Source: Platycnemis pennipes (Eukaryota; Arthropoda; Insecta; Odonata; Platycnemididae). Taken from it: a stretch of 64,000 nt of DNA. The notes under the pieces were generated by a model. The model saw nothing but the letters and a program-made list of their open reading frames with translations, did no database searches and was not told where the DNA came from. Below are positions 42,911-55,640 of this stretch, piece by piece (the first letter of the stretch is position 1; each line of letters begins with the position of its first letter). The stretch spans positions 147,144,746 through 147,208,745 of the forward strand of contig OW121846.1 of the NCBI GenBank assembly GCA_933228895.1, in the 5' to 3' direction. Made by a program: the position numbers and the translations under genes.

Positions 42911-43011
42911 CCTATTGGTCACCTTTTCCTCCCCTCCACCAGCCCCTCTTCCCCCTCCTTTTTCCCTTCCACCCCCTCACTCTACCCGGAGAACATTACT
43001 CTCTCCGGATC

Positions 43012-43038
43012 GAGAATGGCGCCATGAGCGTCGAAACG
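43012..43038 (+). ncRNA. Eroded hammerhead-like core in PLE pseudo-LTR
   Basis: GAGAAT precedes a five-pair stem GGCGC/GCGTC (43018-43022 with 43028-43032, one G-U) and GAAACG. The first box is degraded relative to CTGANGA. The inverted copy is near 41018-41044. Confidence 0.3.
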
Positions 43039-43190
43039 TCTCCCAGTTTACTTTGTGAGTGTCTCCTTTTTTCGTGTATCTATGTTTTTTGTTAAGTGTC
43101 CTCTTGTGCGAACTATTGTGTATCCGCACAAGAGGACACTTAACAAAAAACATAGATACACGAAAAAAGGAGACACTCACAAAGTAAACT

Positions 43191-46100
43191 ATCAACCTAA
43201 TTGAAGTATAATACGGATATTAGATTTTTGATAATATGTTGACGAAAAAAAATGTTTAAATTTGGTTAAAAACCTTATAAAATAAAGTAATCGATGATGA
43301 TGTCAGATTTACCTTATGTTTATCAAGGTACATCAATATACGCTGTTATTTTTGTAAGTATTTTGTTTATGGTATGAAGCCATATTGAGCATAATTTGAA
43401 AAGTCATTAAGTAGCACTCGATAAATTATAGATAGCAATTGAATGACGGAATGGCAATGGAATGAAGTCGATAAATTATAGCTTATTCATATGCTGAATG
43501 AGGCCAGCATATCTGTGCAACGCTGATTGGCGAATCAATTCAGTATTTACACTTTGGCCGGATAACGTCCCATTGATTGAAACTTGGTTCAACGGACGCT
43601 GTTCTTTTCAGAGACGCTGCGAATAATGAACACTGGCAGCGAAACTTGGCGCGGTGAGTTTTTGAGGTCATTAATCAACGGTTTTCGGTTGAATTTTGTG
43701 AGCGAAGTTATGGTAATTAATTGTTGAAACTCTTCCTCATGTTATAGATTTTGTTCCATGATATATTTAACCGTTCTTTCAAAAAAGTCTCTCATGACCG
43801 TCATATACGCTTGCGATACTCGAACTGTATTCTTCTTTAGCGTATTTTAATGAACGTAAGACAATAGCTGCACATGTCAGTAATTATACTTACTGTCAGT
43901 AATTGAACGCGAGGGACTTATTTGTTTCGGTGACTGGCAAATGTCGAGTGAACATCACTTCGACGAACACGTTTTCATCGCCTTGGAATTTGAAGGAGTC
44001 ATTCCCCATCGTATCGATATCATAGTAATGTTAGTGTTTTCTTTTAAAGTGGCCAAATTGAGATGTTTATTTGGCACCACTTATCCTAACCTTAATACTA
44101 GAGCAAACACGACAGCGTTTGCTGTGATTCGACCGACCAACGTACATATGTTACAGCGGCACTGTACCGATCCAGATACCGCGCCTGGCCTAGTGGTCTG
44201 GCGGTAATGCAATATTCATTTACGTTTTGATTTATACATAGCGGCTACCATACGATATGGCCTCTACTTTCGGAACGCATCAATCCCAAAATAATTTCAA
44301 AAGCCTAATGTGGACTGATTTATCTTCAAATTCAATGATTTCTTTGATTTATTTTTTCTGTGCTGCTTAGGTAGGTTTTGATTGATTTGAGGGACTAATC
44401 CTGGACGCTGTGAATTCACTGTGAAGACCTTCCTTGCTTTGTTCAATTTCCTGAGTAGCTTTCTATGTCCACATATTTCTTCTAACATTTTTCTTTCACC
44501 TCCATTTACCTGATACTCCCAACAGCCATTACTGTCAGCGTATCGATCAATTCACGTTCCGATCTACTGCGCCCACCCAAATTTCCTCTATGTAATATCC
44601 TATACTCACCGTAAGCGTGCCCGCTAAATCTAATCATAGCAATTACAATTAGAATTCCTTAGAAATTCCAATGGTTTTCTTCTTATCTCTTTCCATCTTT
44701 CTCAATCCTTAGGTAAAACCGTACCTTGAACGCTCTCAGTCTCATCCTCATTCCGAAAGCACGTGATCATAGAAGAATAGGTGGGAAAAAATCTATTCGA
44801 GGTCGGAGAAAACTAATGAAGTGGTTAGTAGAGTGAAGAAAGGAGTCTAAGGAAGGTTGAATGTAGAGTGATTTCCCCTTCCGTTTGTCCATCCTTGGGC
44901 CCTGGAACCCTCTAAGAGTAAATAATGGAAGGCTCTGTCCACTGTCGTAATTGCCCTTTTCTCAGGAGCGACGCGCCTTCGAATCTGTCCTCTGTACCCA
45001 AACCCCACTGACATTTGAAATGTATCTTACAGTCAGTAATTTTGTTGAAACGGCTCGTACTACATGCCCGGATGACAATGTTTTTAGTTAAATACGCCAT
45101 ACTCAAAATGATCTCATAAATGATGTTCATGATGAACGTATGTGCTTTTTGCAGTTTTCCTCAAAATTATACATTTATTACTTCCGGTTTTCAACACTAT
45201 GCATCGTTATTCCAAGTTCAAATATATCAATTAACTGCTACATAATGATGTAAATCATCGAGGTATATCGTAATAAATGTGCATCGAATGAGTCAGAAAC
45301 TGTAAAAGGATTTTTATTCATTAATGAAGGTGAATGTTTACATCAGGCGCTACATTTCACATTTTACAGCAGCATCAGAGAGTGCAACCATGAGGCGAAT
45401 AATTTTGAGAACGAATGTTGGCAGCATTGTTCCGTGAGCGAGAAACTCTTTGTGTAAATCCATCATAGAGTTGGCATGCAAATGGTCATAGGCTTTCTCT
45501 CTTTTTTTCTTTCGTCTTTGTAGAGAAGGCCTCACGCGCTATGTTGTTTTCATTGAAAGCCTGAATCGAACGAATGAGATGGACGTACGCTAGGATGCTG
45601 CTAATACTGCTTGTGTAACACTACTCCATTATTACAGGAGCTTCAAACTACAGGGAATGGAGTAGTTGGAGAAGGATATCCATTTTGGAGGAGGACATAC
45701 ATCCAGGGAGACATTTAATATGAATCAGTAGTTGCGAAAGAGGTGGCTAGAGAGAATTTTTCCGGTATTCGTGTTCTGCCAGTAAAGTTAGGTTTAGATG
45801 AGCGGAATCCTTTCAATGCATTAGGATAAACTAATGTATCTCATTATGTCCCTCTTCAGCTCTGCATTCTCATTACCGTTCTTCGTTTCTGCCGAACAGT
45901 CTCCTCTCCCCTTCCTTCCACAGGTAACGAGCACTCTCCACGCAATCGCTTCCTTCAAAACACCATCCCTTCTTATTACCGTTCCATCCGCTCACTCCGT
46001 CTCCTAATTTCTTCAATCAACTTCCTCTCCTGCCATTCCCAACACTTAATCGTCTGTCTTCCTTGCTGCTAAATACCTCTCCAAAACCCATCTACAACTT

Positions 46101-46539
46101 TCACCAGTATTTATTGAAATCTTTTTTCCAAAAGAGCATTACGCGCCGAATAACATTACCAGTCGTCACCAGTTCCGTAACTATATGGGGTGAAATCATG
46201 ACATTAAATAGCTGAAATCACGTCGCATTACTCGTATCTCTCTGGAACGTTCGGCTCTGAATTCCATTCGGAGAAAGAAGTTGTAAATTCACTGGCAGGT
46301 TTAAAGTGCCAATGTCCATTCTTCATATGAAATACCCGCAAAAATAATCAGCGTCAATCGTTTGGCATGAAGGCTAGCGTAGAAGATCCTCATCCAAAGG
46401 TTTTGGGGTGAAAACCTGTCAATAATGAAGATTTGTATGAGGGATATAGATACCTAATTGAGAGTGATTTATAGAGTGCTTCAAATTTAAATACTCAGTT
46501 CATTGGGTGTGATATTAAACGGATAAACCCTTCGCTCGG
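43191..46539. other. Intronic sequence, nothing recognised
   Basis: Within the M13 intron. GATAAATTATAG is repeated near 43420 and 43470. No coding or RNA feature was supported. Confidence 0.45.
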
Positions 46540-49500
46540 GGATGAGCTTAAAGTCACCTAGTGCGTCCATCGGGTTGCGGATGGTGGGTGGACCTCTAGA
46601 TATAGAGGTTAGCTGTGAGATAAGCATGTTAACTCATCGAATAAGCAGTCGTGGACAAAAAGCAGAGGCACCCCGAGGTGGTATTGGTCTATCATTGGGT
46701 AAGATAGGCCTTTAAATGATACAGAAACCTGTGAAGATGCCGCGACTTGGCAACGGGAGGCCGCCAACAATTATGCTTCCCAGCACCCATAGGAGAGGGC
46801 AGCAGCTCTTCTTCACATGAGTGAAGGTGGAGACCCCAGTGGTCGGTACAGCGACACTCATTTCACTACAGGCGTGGTAACATTTACTTTAACGGCTGTA
46901 GTACTGCGATGTGGAAGGCAAGGGGAAACCACCACATATTATTATACCGAGGAGTCGCAGTTACTCCACTCTTTTCTTTCTTATCATGACGTGATGGAAC
47001 CCTCTCGAGTAAAATATTCCGGGGGTAAAATAGTTCCCCATTCGGATCTCCGGGCGGGGACTACCCGAGAGAGTACATCAGTCAAGTGTGATAGTCATTT
47101 TAGCGTAGTGACGTGGAACGTGCGATCACTTCAGACCTGTGGAAGAATAGAGAGCCTGAGAATGGAAATGCGGAGAATAGACCTCGCCATATTAGGATTC
47201 AGTGAAATGAGATGGCCCGAAGAAAGAGACTTCTGGAGTGGAAGTTAAAGAATTATTCACACTGGATTAAAAAATGGTAACGCTGGAGTAGGCATAATGC
47301 TCAGGAAGAGTGCAAGACAGCACGTGAAGAGCTTCCCGCAGTACAGTGAGAGGATCACAATGGTGAAGGTTGAGACCAAGCCTACAGGTACCATTGTGGT
47401 ACATAATGCTCAGGAAGAGTGCGGGACTGCGTGTGAAGAGCTTCCTGCAGTACAGTGAAAGCATTATAATGGTTAAAATTGAAACTAAGCCTACAGATAC
47501 CATTATGGTTCAAGTTTACACGCCTACGTCGAACTACGAAGATGAAGAAGTGGAAGACGTGTATGAAGATATCACGGAAGTATAAAAGCACGTAAAAGAA
47601 GAAGAAAACCTAATTATTTTTGAAGATTGGAACGCTGTCCTTGGCGAAGGTAAAGTTGGAAGAATAACAGGAAAATATGCCTTGGGAAATTAAAATGAGA
47701 GAGGCGAAAGATTTATGGAATTCTGCTCACAACACAAATTGGTGGTGGCAAACACATTGTTTTAAAACCACCAACGGAGAGGATATACCTGGAAAATACA
47801 CGGAGACAGAAAAAGATTTCAAATTGACTACATCTTAGTAAAGCAGAGGTTCAGAAATCAAGAGAAGAACTGCAAAAGCTACCCGGGTGCAGATATCAAC
47901 AGTGACCACAACTTAGTGATGATGAAATGCCACTTAGAACTTGAAGAACGTCTGGCAAGTAGAGAAACTAAGGAAACCTCAACAACGGCTGGCCTTTCAG
48001 AAGGTAGTGGAAAACGAAATAGAAGAGGATTTGACTGTGAAATCAGTGGAAAAGAGATAGGAGAACAGAAAAATCGGGCTACAGGAAGCAGCAAAAGAAG
48101 CTCTCGGGAGAAGAAAAGTTGCCAAGAAAATGCCATGGATTACAGAAGAAGTCTTAGAATTGATTGAGGAGAGAAGAAAATATAAAAATGTGGAAACTGA
48201 AGAAGGGCAACTTCGCTACAAAAGAATCAGAAATGAAATAAACCGTAAAGGGAGAAACGCAAGGGAAATGTGGATAAAGGATCTATGCGAAGATGTAAAA
48301 AGCAACCTCACAAAAGGAAATGTGGAAGTTTCCTACAGGAAGGTGAGAAATTATTTCAAGTAACGGGTTTAAGATGTAACAGCATGAGGGACAAGAATGG
48401 AGAACTCTTAAGTGAATCTGAGGATTAAGTGATGAGATGGAAGTGAAGGACTCTTAAGACAAGAACTCTAAATTGGTCCTGAGGATTAAGTGAAAAGATG
48501 GACCTACTTGGAAGAGTTGTACAATGGAAGCTATCTTAGAGCGGAAGTAATCGAAGAGGAAAATGAAGTCTATAAGGATGATTTGGGAGCCCCAATCTTA
48601 AGATCAAATTTGACGCGGCTGTAAGGGATCTCAGGATAAATAAGGCTTCGGGAATAGATGATATTCCTGCTGAAATAATTAAAAATGCCGGGGAGAAGAC
48701 ATTTACTCAGCTGTACAAAATCATATGCGATATGTACTCTACAGGAGAGATACCCACGGACTTTGAGAAGAACATTATCATCCCTATTGCCAAAAAGAAA
48801 AGGGCTGAGAACTGTGAACATTTTACGACCATAAACCTGACGACACATGCCTCGAAGATATTGACGAGAATCTTCTATAGAAGAAAAGAGAGAAAAGCTA
48901 AGGAGTTCCTGGATGAGGACCAATTCGGGTTCAGAAGAAACAAGGGCACATGAAAAGCCTTTTTGTCCCACAGGCTACTTAACAGAGAAGAATCTACCGA
49001 CTTTTGTTTCATTTGTAGATTTGGAGAAGGCATTTGAAAAGGTGGATTGGAACATGATATTAAAGATTTTGAAAGAAATTGGAGTATCATACAATGACCT
49101 AAGAGTTATCAGCTTGTATAAAAACCAGGTGACCATAATCAAATCAGGGCCCAGCAATGCAGAAGTAAGCATAAAGAAAGGAGTGAGGCAAGGTTGTGCA
49201 CTTTCTCCCGCATTATTCAATGTGTACATCGAGAAAGCCGTCCAAGAAGTCAAAGAAAAGTCTCCGGGAGGGAAAATCCACGGGGAGAAAATCAGCATGC
49301 TACGATTCGCCGATGACATAGCAGTCATGGCAGAAGCAGAAGAAGATTTCCAGAAGACACCAGGAAATATGGAAAGAACAATGACCAGATACCATCTGAA
49401 GATCAATAAAAAGAAAACTTAGGTATTGGTGTGAAGTAGAAAAAAGGAAGCCAGGACCAATGTCAAACTAGTAAAACAAAAAATCGAAGAGGTGGAAGTT

Positions 49501-50098
49501 CTGTTACCTGGGAAGCCGAGTAAAAAAGGATGACCGAAGAAAAAGAGAAATAAAAAAAAAGAATTACCCAAGTGAAAAGGGCATTTTACCAGAAGAAGAT
49601 TCTTCTTACAGCTGCAAATACAAGCGTAGAAGTGAGGAAAAATTTCATAAGAACATACGTATGGAGCATTGAATTATATAGCAGAGAAACATGGACAATA
49701 AGAGCAGCAGAGAAGTGCAGGCTGGAAGATTTGAAATGTGGTGCTACCGAAGAATGATGAAGATAAAATGGATCGTTCGAGTGAAAAGAAAGAAGTCTTA
49801 AGAAGAGTGGGGGAGAAGAGATGTCTACTGAAAACCTTGAAAAGAAAACAGGACAACTTAATAGGCCACATCGTAAGACACGATGGTCTGATGAAGACAA
49901 TCGTGGAGGGAAAAGTGAACGGGAAGAATGGAAAAGGCAGGCCTCGTATGAGGCATATGGAGCAAGTTGTGAGGCTTGCAAAAGAGAGGAGCTACGTTAA
50001 TATGAAGAGGTTTCCGATAGAAGAGTCGAGTGGAGGAGGAATGAAACCAATCCTAGGAATATTAACCGATGATGATGATGAAACCCTTGCTGTTTTTT
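46540..50098 (+). mobile_element. RTE-like non-LTR retrotransposon, nearly full length, decayed
   Basis: 5' leader from about 46540. Endonuclease: TWNVRSLQTCGRIESLRME at 47.1 kb, [13 protein letters not shown] at 47.63 kb, GADINSDHNLVMMK at 47.9 kb. Linker: KKMPWITEEVLELIEERRK at 48.13 kb. RT: DLRINKASGIDDIPAEII at 48.65 kb, FVDLEKAFEKVDWNM at 49.01 kb, GVRQGCALSPALFNVYIEK at 49.19 kb, RFADDIAVMAE at 49.3 kb. C-terminus: IGHIVRHDG at 49.86 kb. It ends in GATGATGATGATGA at about 50065-50085, an RTE-type simple-repeat tail. Many stops and frameshifts. A 109-bp tandem duplication disrupts the endonuclease. Confidence 0.82.
47293..47509 (+). repeat. 109-bp tandem duplication in the RTE endonuclease
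   Basis: CATAATGCTCAGGAAGAGTG starts at 47293 and again at 47402. The two copies differ at roughly 15 percent of positions. 109 is not a multiple of three, so the frame is lost. Confidence 0.85.
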
Positions 50099-51378
50099 TA
50101 TCAACGGGCTAATGGCAACCCCGAGCTTCTCAATACCCTTCCTTATTTTTCTTCCAATGTATTCTGTGACACTCTTCATCTGATTTTTAGACGATCGAAA
50201 TTATCAGTCACCATTCCTAAAAGCAAAAATTGGGTGAAACTAGCACTGCACTAAGTCGAAGTCCTCAGAGAGCTTCATCTCTCCAGTTTGTGTGCAGTGC
50301 AGTTTTTTCAGCTGCGCTATTTCTATACGTGAACCCAGCATCTTTCCCATGGCGTATAAACGCCATTGAAATTGTCCGAAGACAAGAAGAAGAATCCAAT
50401 TAATTATGGAAAACGAGAATTTGGTATTTGGATTTTCTAGTCTTCGGACAATTTCAATCATGCCAAATTAGAAGCTTTCATTATTTCATCGAGAAACGGC
50501 ATTGTGTTCGTCTTAAGCAGCGCATGCCTGTCACGACGGTTGGCGAGAGAGAACCGAAAGCAATCCAGAATATCATGATCTCAAAATAGTCGGGAAAAGC
50601 CATTAATTTAAATTTCATGCCTCGACAAACTTTTCCTCCGTTCAACGGTTGTGACTTTTCTCCTCACTGAAAAAAAGTATTCTTTAATTAAGAGGAAAAT
50701 ATTCTTACACTTTACATCTAAGCGAGATTCTAGATTTTAGAGGATTTTCTTACCTTAGTGAGCCGAAACTAATTCCATCTAGCGGTCACGACCTGCAACA
50801 TGCAGGGTTTAAGAAAATATTCTCAATGTTAGAATGTTTTCGTAATCACTGGTTACTAAGGGACTCACATGCGTGAGGGGATGGGGAAAGTGGGGAAGGT
50901 GGGGAAGGGAGAAGGGGAGTCGGTGAGGAACGGGCCTGCGGTCGGCTGAGGGACCAAAACAACTACGTAGTTTAGACGAAACCTTCTAGCGTGATTCTCT
51001 TCAATTGGGCGCCAAACAAAAATTGTGAGAGATAGCGGCATAATAAGCCGAATCTTAGGCGGATCTATCTTGCAGTCCAATTTCAAATAGATAACAAAAA
51101 CTTGGCAAACGTTTGTGATCTTAAAATTTCACGGCAACATTCAACGCCATTAGGCTGGCCTCCGAGGGACTTTTTCCAGCGCTCGTACCTGCATTAGTAG
51201 CGGAAACGGGGCATTACAAAGTTGATTTATATTCTTCAACGCAATCCTAGCGCCCACTGTCCACAGTCGTGGAGCGAAAGGCTGACTTCACGAGCCACGG
51301 GGTTCCATTCATTTTTCTTGCGCAGACGCTCGGCCTGCGGCAATAGTCAAGATTCTTGACCGTGCTTCATTTACCGCA
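50099..51378. other. Intronic; small inverted repeat
   Basis: ATTGAAATTGTCCGAAGAC at about 50366 is the inverse of GTCTTCGGACAATTTCAAT at about 50440, a 19-bp stem with a 55-nt loop. Near 50667 CACTGAAAAA is mirrored by TTTTTCAGTG near 55346. No gene. Confidence 0.5.
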
Positions 51379-54300
51379 AGTATCCAGCCATTGTCTTGAA
51401 ATCATGTAGCATACTGCCTTCGTCTTGGAAACATGTAGTATCCAGCCATCGTATTCGAAACATGTAGTACCCAGCCATCGTCTTGGAATCATGTAATATA
51501 CAACCATCGTCTATGAATCATGTAGTATACAGCCATCTTCTATGAATCATATAGTATACAGCCATCGTCTATGAAATATGTAGTATACAGCCATCGTCTT
51601 GGAATCATGTAGCATCCAGCCAAACTCGTGGAATCATGTAGTATCCAGCCATCGTCTTGGAAACATGTAGTATCCAGCCATAGTCTTGGAAACATATAGT
51701 ATCCAGCCATCGTCTTGAAATCATGTATTATACAACGATCGTCTTGGATTCATGTAGTATCCAGCCATCGTCTCGGAAACATGTAGTATCCAGCCATCGT
51801 CTTGGAGCATGTAGTATCCAGCCATCGTTTAGGAATCATCTAGTATCCAGCCATCGTCATGGAATCATGTATATCCAGCTATCGTCTATGAATCATGTAG
51901 TATCCAGCCATCGTCATGGAATCATATAGTATACAGCCATCGTCTTGGAATCATGTAATATACAACCATCGTCTATGAATCATTAAGTATACAGCCATCG
52001 TCCCTGAATCATGTAGTATCCAGCCATCGTCTTGAAATCATGTAGTATACAACCATCGTCTTGGAATCATTTAGTATACAGCCATCGTGTTGGAGTCATG
52101 TGGTATCCAGCCATCGTCTTGGAAACATGTGGAATCCAGCCATCGACTTGAAATCATGTAGTATCCAGCCTTCGTCATGGAATCATGTAGTATCCAGCCA
52201 TCGTTTTGGAATCATGTACTATACAGCCATCGTCTATGAATCATGTAGTATACAGCCATCGTCTTGGAGTCATGTAGTATCCAGCCATCGTCTTGGAAAC
52301 ATGTAGTAAACAACCATCGTCTATGATTCATGTAGTATACAGCCTTCGTCTTGGAAACATGTAGTATACAACCATCGTCTATGATTCATGTAGTATACAA
52401 CCATCGTCTTGGAATCATGTATTATCCAGCCATCGTTTTGGAATCATGTAGTACCCAGCCATCGTCTTGGAATGATGTAGTGTCCAGGCATCGTTTTGGA
52501 ATCATGTAGTACCCAACCATCGTCATGGAATCATGTAGTATCCAGCAATCGTCTTGGAATCATGTAGTTTACAGCCATCGTCTTAGAATCATGTACTATA
52601 CAGCCACGTCTTGGAAACATGTACTATACAACCATCTTCTTGGAAACATGTAGTATCCAGCCATCGTTTTGGAATCATGTACTATACAGCCATCGTCTAT
52701 GAATCATGTAGTATACAGCCATCGTCTTGGAATCATGTAGTATCCAGCCATGGTCTTGGAATAGTGTAGTATCCAGCCATGGTCTTGGAGTCATGTAGTA
52801 TCCAGCCATCGTCTTGGAATCATGTAGTATACAACCATCGTCTTGGAATCATGTAGTATACAGCTATCATCTTGGATTCATGTAGTATCCAGCCATCGTT
52901 TTGGAATCATGTAGTATAAAACCATCCTCTTGGAATCATGTATTATACAGCCATCGTCTTCGATTCAAGTAGTATCCACCCATCGTCTTGGAAACATATT
53001 GTATACAACCATCGTCTATGAATCATGTAGTATACAGCCATCGTCTTGGAATCATGTCGTGTACAGCCATCGTCTTTGAATCAGGTAGTGTACAGCCATC
53101 GTCTTGGAATCTTGTAGTATCCAGCCATCGTCTTAGAGTCATGTAGTATACAACCATCGTCTATAATCATGTAGTATAAAGCCATCGTCTTGGAATCATA
53201 TATTATACAGCCATTGTCGTGGAATCATGTATTATCCAGCCATCGTATTGGAATCATGTAGTATATGGCCATCGTCTTGCAATCATGTAGTATACAGCCA
53301 TCGTCTTGGAATCATGTAGTATCCAGCTATCGTCTTGGTGTCATGTAGTGTCCAGCCATCTTCTTGGAATCATGTAGTATCCAGCCATCATCTTGAAATC
53401 ATGTAGTATACAGCCATCGTCTTGGAGTCATGAAGTATCCAGCCATCGTCTTGGAAACATGTAGTTTCCAGCCATCTTCTTGGAATCATGTAGTATCCAG
53501 CCATCGACTATGCATCATGTATATCCAGCCATCTTCTTGGAATAATGTAGTATACAACCATCGTTTGGAATCATGTAGTATACAGCCATCGTCTTGGAAT
53601 CATGTAGCATCCAGCCATCGTCTTGGAATCATGTTATATCCAGTCATCGTCTTAAAATCTTGTAGTATACAGCCATCGTCGTGGAGTCATCTAGTATCCA
53701 GCCATCGTCTTGGAATCATGTAGTATCCAGCCATCGTCTTGGAAACATGTAGTATACAACCATCGTCTATGCATCATGTATATCCAGCCATCTTCTTGGA
53801 ATAATGTAGTATACAACCATCGTTTGGAATCATGTAGTATACAGCCATCGTCTTGGAATCATGTGGCATCCAGCCATCGTCTTGGAATCATGTTATATCC
53901 AGCCATCGTCTTGAAATCATGTAGTATTCAACCATCGTCTTGGAATGATGTTTTATACAGCTATCGTCTTGGAATCATGTAGTATACAGCCATAGTCTTG
54001 GAAACATGTAGTATCCAGCCATCGTCTTGAAATCATGTATTATACAGCGATCGTCTTGGATTCATGTAGTATCCAGCCATCGTCTCGGAAACATGTAGTA
54101 TCCAGCCATCGTCTTGGAGCATGTAGTATCCAGCCATCGTTTAGGAATCATCTAGTATCCAGCCATCGTCATGGAATCATGTATATCCAGCTATCGTCTA
54201 TGAATCATGTAGTATCCAGCCATCGTCATGGAATTATATAGTATACAGCCATCGTCTTGGAATCATGTAATATACAACCATCGTCTATGAATCATTTAGT

Positions 54301-54554
54301 ATACAGCCATCGTCCCTGAATCATGTAGTATCCAGCCATCGTCTTGAAATCATGTAGTATACAACCATCGTCTTGGAATCATTTAGTATACAGCCATCGT
54401 GTTGGAGTCATGTGGTATCCAGCCATCGTCTTGGAAACATGTGGAATCCAGCCATCGTCTTGAAATCATGTAGTATCCAGCCTTCGTCATGGAATCATGT
54501 AGTATCCAGCCATCGTCTTGGAATCATGTGGTATCCAGCCATCGTCTTAGAATG
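51379..54554. repeat. Satellite of 29-bp units (about 109 copies) in the M13 intron
   Basis: The consensus unit is CAGCCATCGTCTTGGAATC plus ATGTAGTATC. Units vary at a few set positions (TCCAGCC or TACAGCC; CTTGG or CTATG; GAATC or GAAAC). Variant order repeats at larger scale: about 51660-52190 recurs at 53975-54505, and 53500-53640 recurs at 53757-53890. The array thus grew by copying blocks as well as single units. The units are contiguous, so this is not a CRISPR array. Open frames through it are artefacts. Confidence 0.97.
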
Positions 54555-55532
54555 GACGCTGAAGAGGAAGACTGCCTGAAGAAGGATGACTTAGTGTAAA
54601 CCGTAATGGTTTCTCAATAAAAGTGTGAAAAATACAAAGTTAAGTTTTTTTTACACCTTGTCATTTTTTTTATAATGTATCGCCCTATTCTATTCAATTT
54701 AGCAGGAATTATACTCGTTCGAACTTTCGAAAAAATTATAACTTGTTGGGACGTGTTGGAAAGGAGGGTTTTAAAAGTGAGAATGCCTCTTCGTTGTAGC
54801 TGAAATGAATACTATTGGTTCCAATGCTCATTTGCAATGTCCTGAAACAAAGCCAACTGATCAATATGGCTTCTTGTGTCATCAAATCACCCCTTATAAG
54901 CTTTCCGGCATTCCCTCGAGTTGGTGATTATGGGAAGGTATTAGTTACTTTTAAACATGGACGTTATTGTGCCATGGCCATTTCAAACTTGAGCTGAAAT
55001 TGTATTGTTTTTATGAAATTAACGGATTTTACCCAATTAAAAATTGAAGTCTTATTTTACCATACCTGGATATTCTTAGTTGAAGATGATAAAATTCTTA
55101 AAATGGCAGGCCATTATTCTTATTATAAGCATAAATTATACTAATCTCCCAAGAGGGTATTATTTATTTAGGAATACAGGACGTTATTCGATGTTAAGAG
55201 AATATTCTTAATTTAAGAATATTTTTCTTGTGGCTTCCACTCTAGTGGGATCCCTTCTTAAATGAAGAGCATATCCTGGGGGCACCTATTTTAGTGAGAA
55301 CTACTCTTAAGTCAAGAGTCTCTCGATGTGAGAAAAGATGTTTTTCAGTGCTCCCTCGGTCTTCCCTTACCCTTCACTTACCCTCGAGTCGAGCTGGGAA
55401 CAAAAGCAAGGGCCACGCACCCTGAAGCACAACGGTGGAGAATGCACTTCATCCTTCCCCCCCCACCCCCCCGGGCAGATTTTGTCGACTAATAGTCCCT
55501 AATTGCTCTCCCTCTTGTCATTTCGCGGATAG
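54555..55532. other. Post-satellite sequence and end of the intron
   Basis: Directly after the array, CTGAAGAGGAAGACTGCC is followed by CTGAAGAAGGATGAC and AATAAAAG, resembling the 3' end of a retroelement transcript. The rest is AT-rich with ATTCTTA-type motifs, then a C-run, and ends in the acceptor CGCGGATAG at 55532. Confidence 0.4.
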
Positions 55533-55640
55533 GTGACGGAGAACAGCAAGTGCTACACGCCCTCGGCGAACGGGAGCGAGGACGCCTTGGACGATAGCGG
55601 GCGCATGACCATGGACGAGCTGCAGGAGTACTCGCCCGAG
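55533..55640 (+). CDS. M13 metallopeptidase (neprilysin/ECE-like), internal exon
   Basis: A 108-nt phase-0 exon encoding VTENSKCYTPSANGSEDALD, then DSGRMTMDELQEYSPE, bounded by GGATAG and a strong GAG|GTAAGC donor. M13 proteins have, after FE..LA.IT, a stretch ending in Y.KMT..EL..L.P, and MTMDELQEYSP fits this well. It joins FAN of the preceding exon without a frame change. The segment between VTENS and GRMT is longer and more Ser/Asp-rich than in typical relatives. The remaining exons, including the catalytic HExxH and ExxxD, lie beyond the recognised sequence. Confidence 0.85.

Larger units (their letters stand above)
40925..43190. mobile_element. Palindromic pair of Penelope-like copies
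   Basis: A minus-strand partial PLE (40925-41700) and a plus-strand PLE (about 41950-43124) face away from a central palindrome, sharing several hundred bp of near-identical inverted sequence: pseudo-LTR, 3' UTR and C-terminal coding. The left copy lacks a stretch of about 180 bp present at 42420-42600. A further inverted piece of the pseudo-LTR (43125-43189) closes the right end as a hairpin with 43095-43110. The RT domain is deleted from both. It lies inside the 17.6-kb M13 intron. Confidence 0.8.

Noticed and set aside
44160..44215. tRNA-like start GGCCTAGTGGTCTGGCGG
   Set aside because: No B box or pairing 3' stem follows.
51379..54579. CRISPR-like array or repeated protein gene
   Set aside because: Units are contiguous 29-bp tandem repeats with no spacers, and the open frames (SIQPSS...VVSSHRL) are the satellite translated.
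50667..55352. Possible 4.7-kb element with CACTGAAAAA termini enclosing the satellite
   Set aside because: Only about 10 bp of symmetry in AT-rich DNA, with no shared subterminal sequence or clear target duplication.
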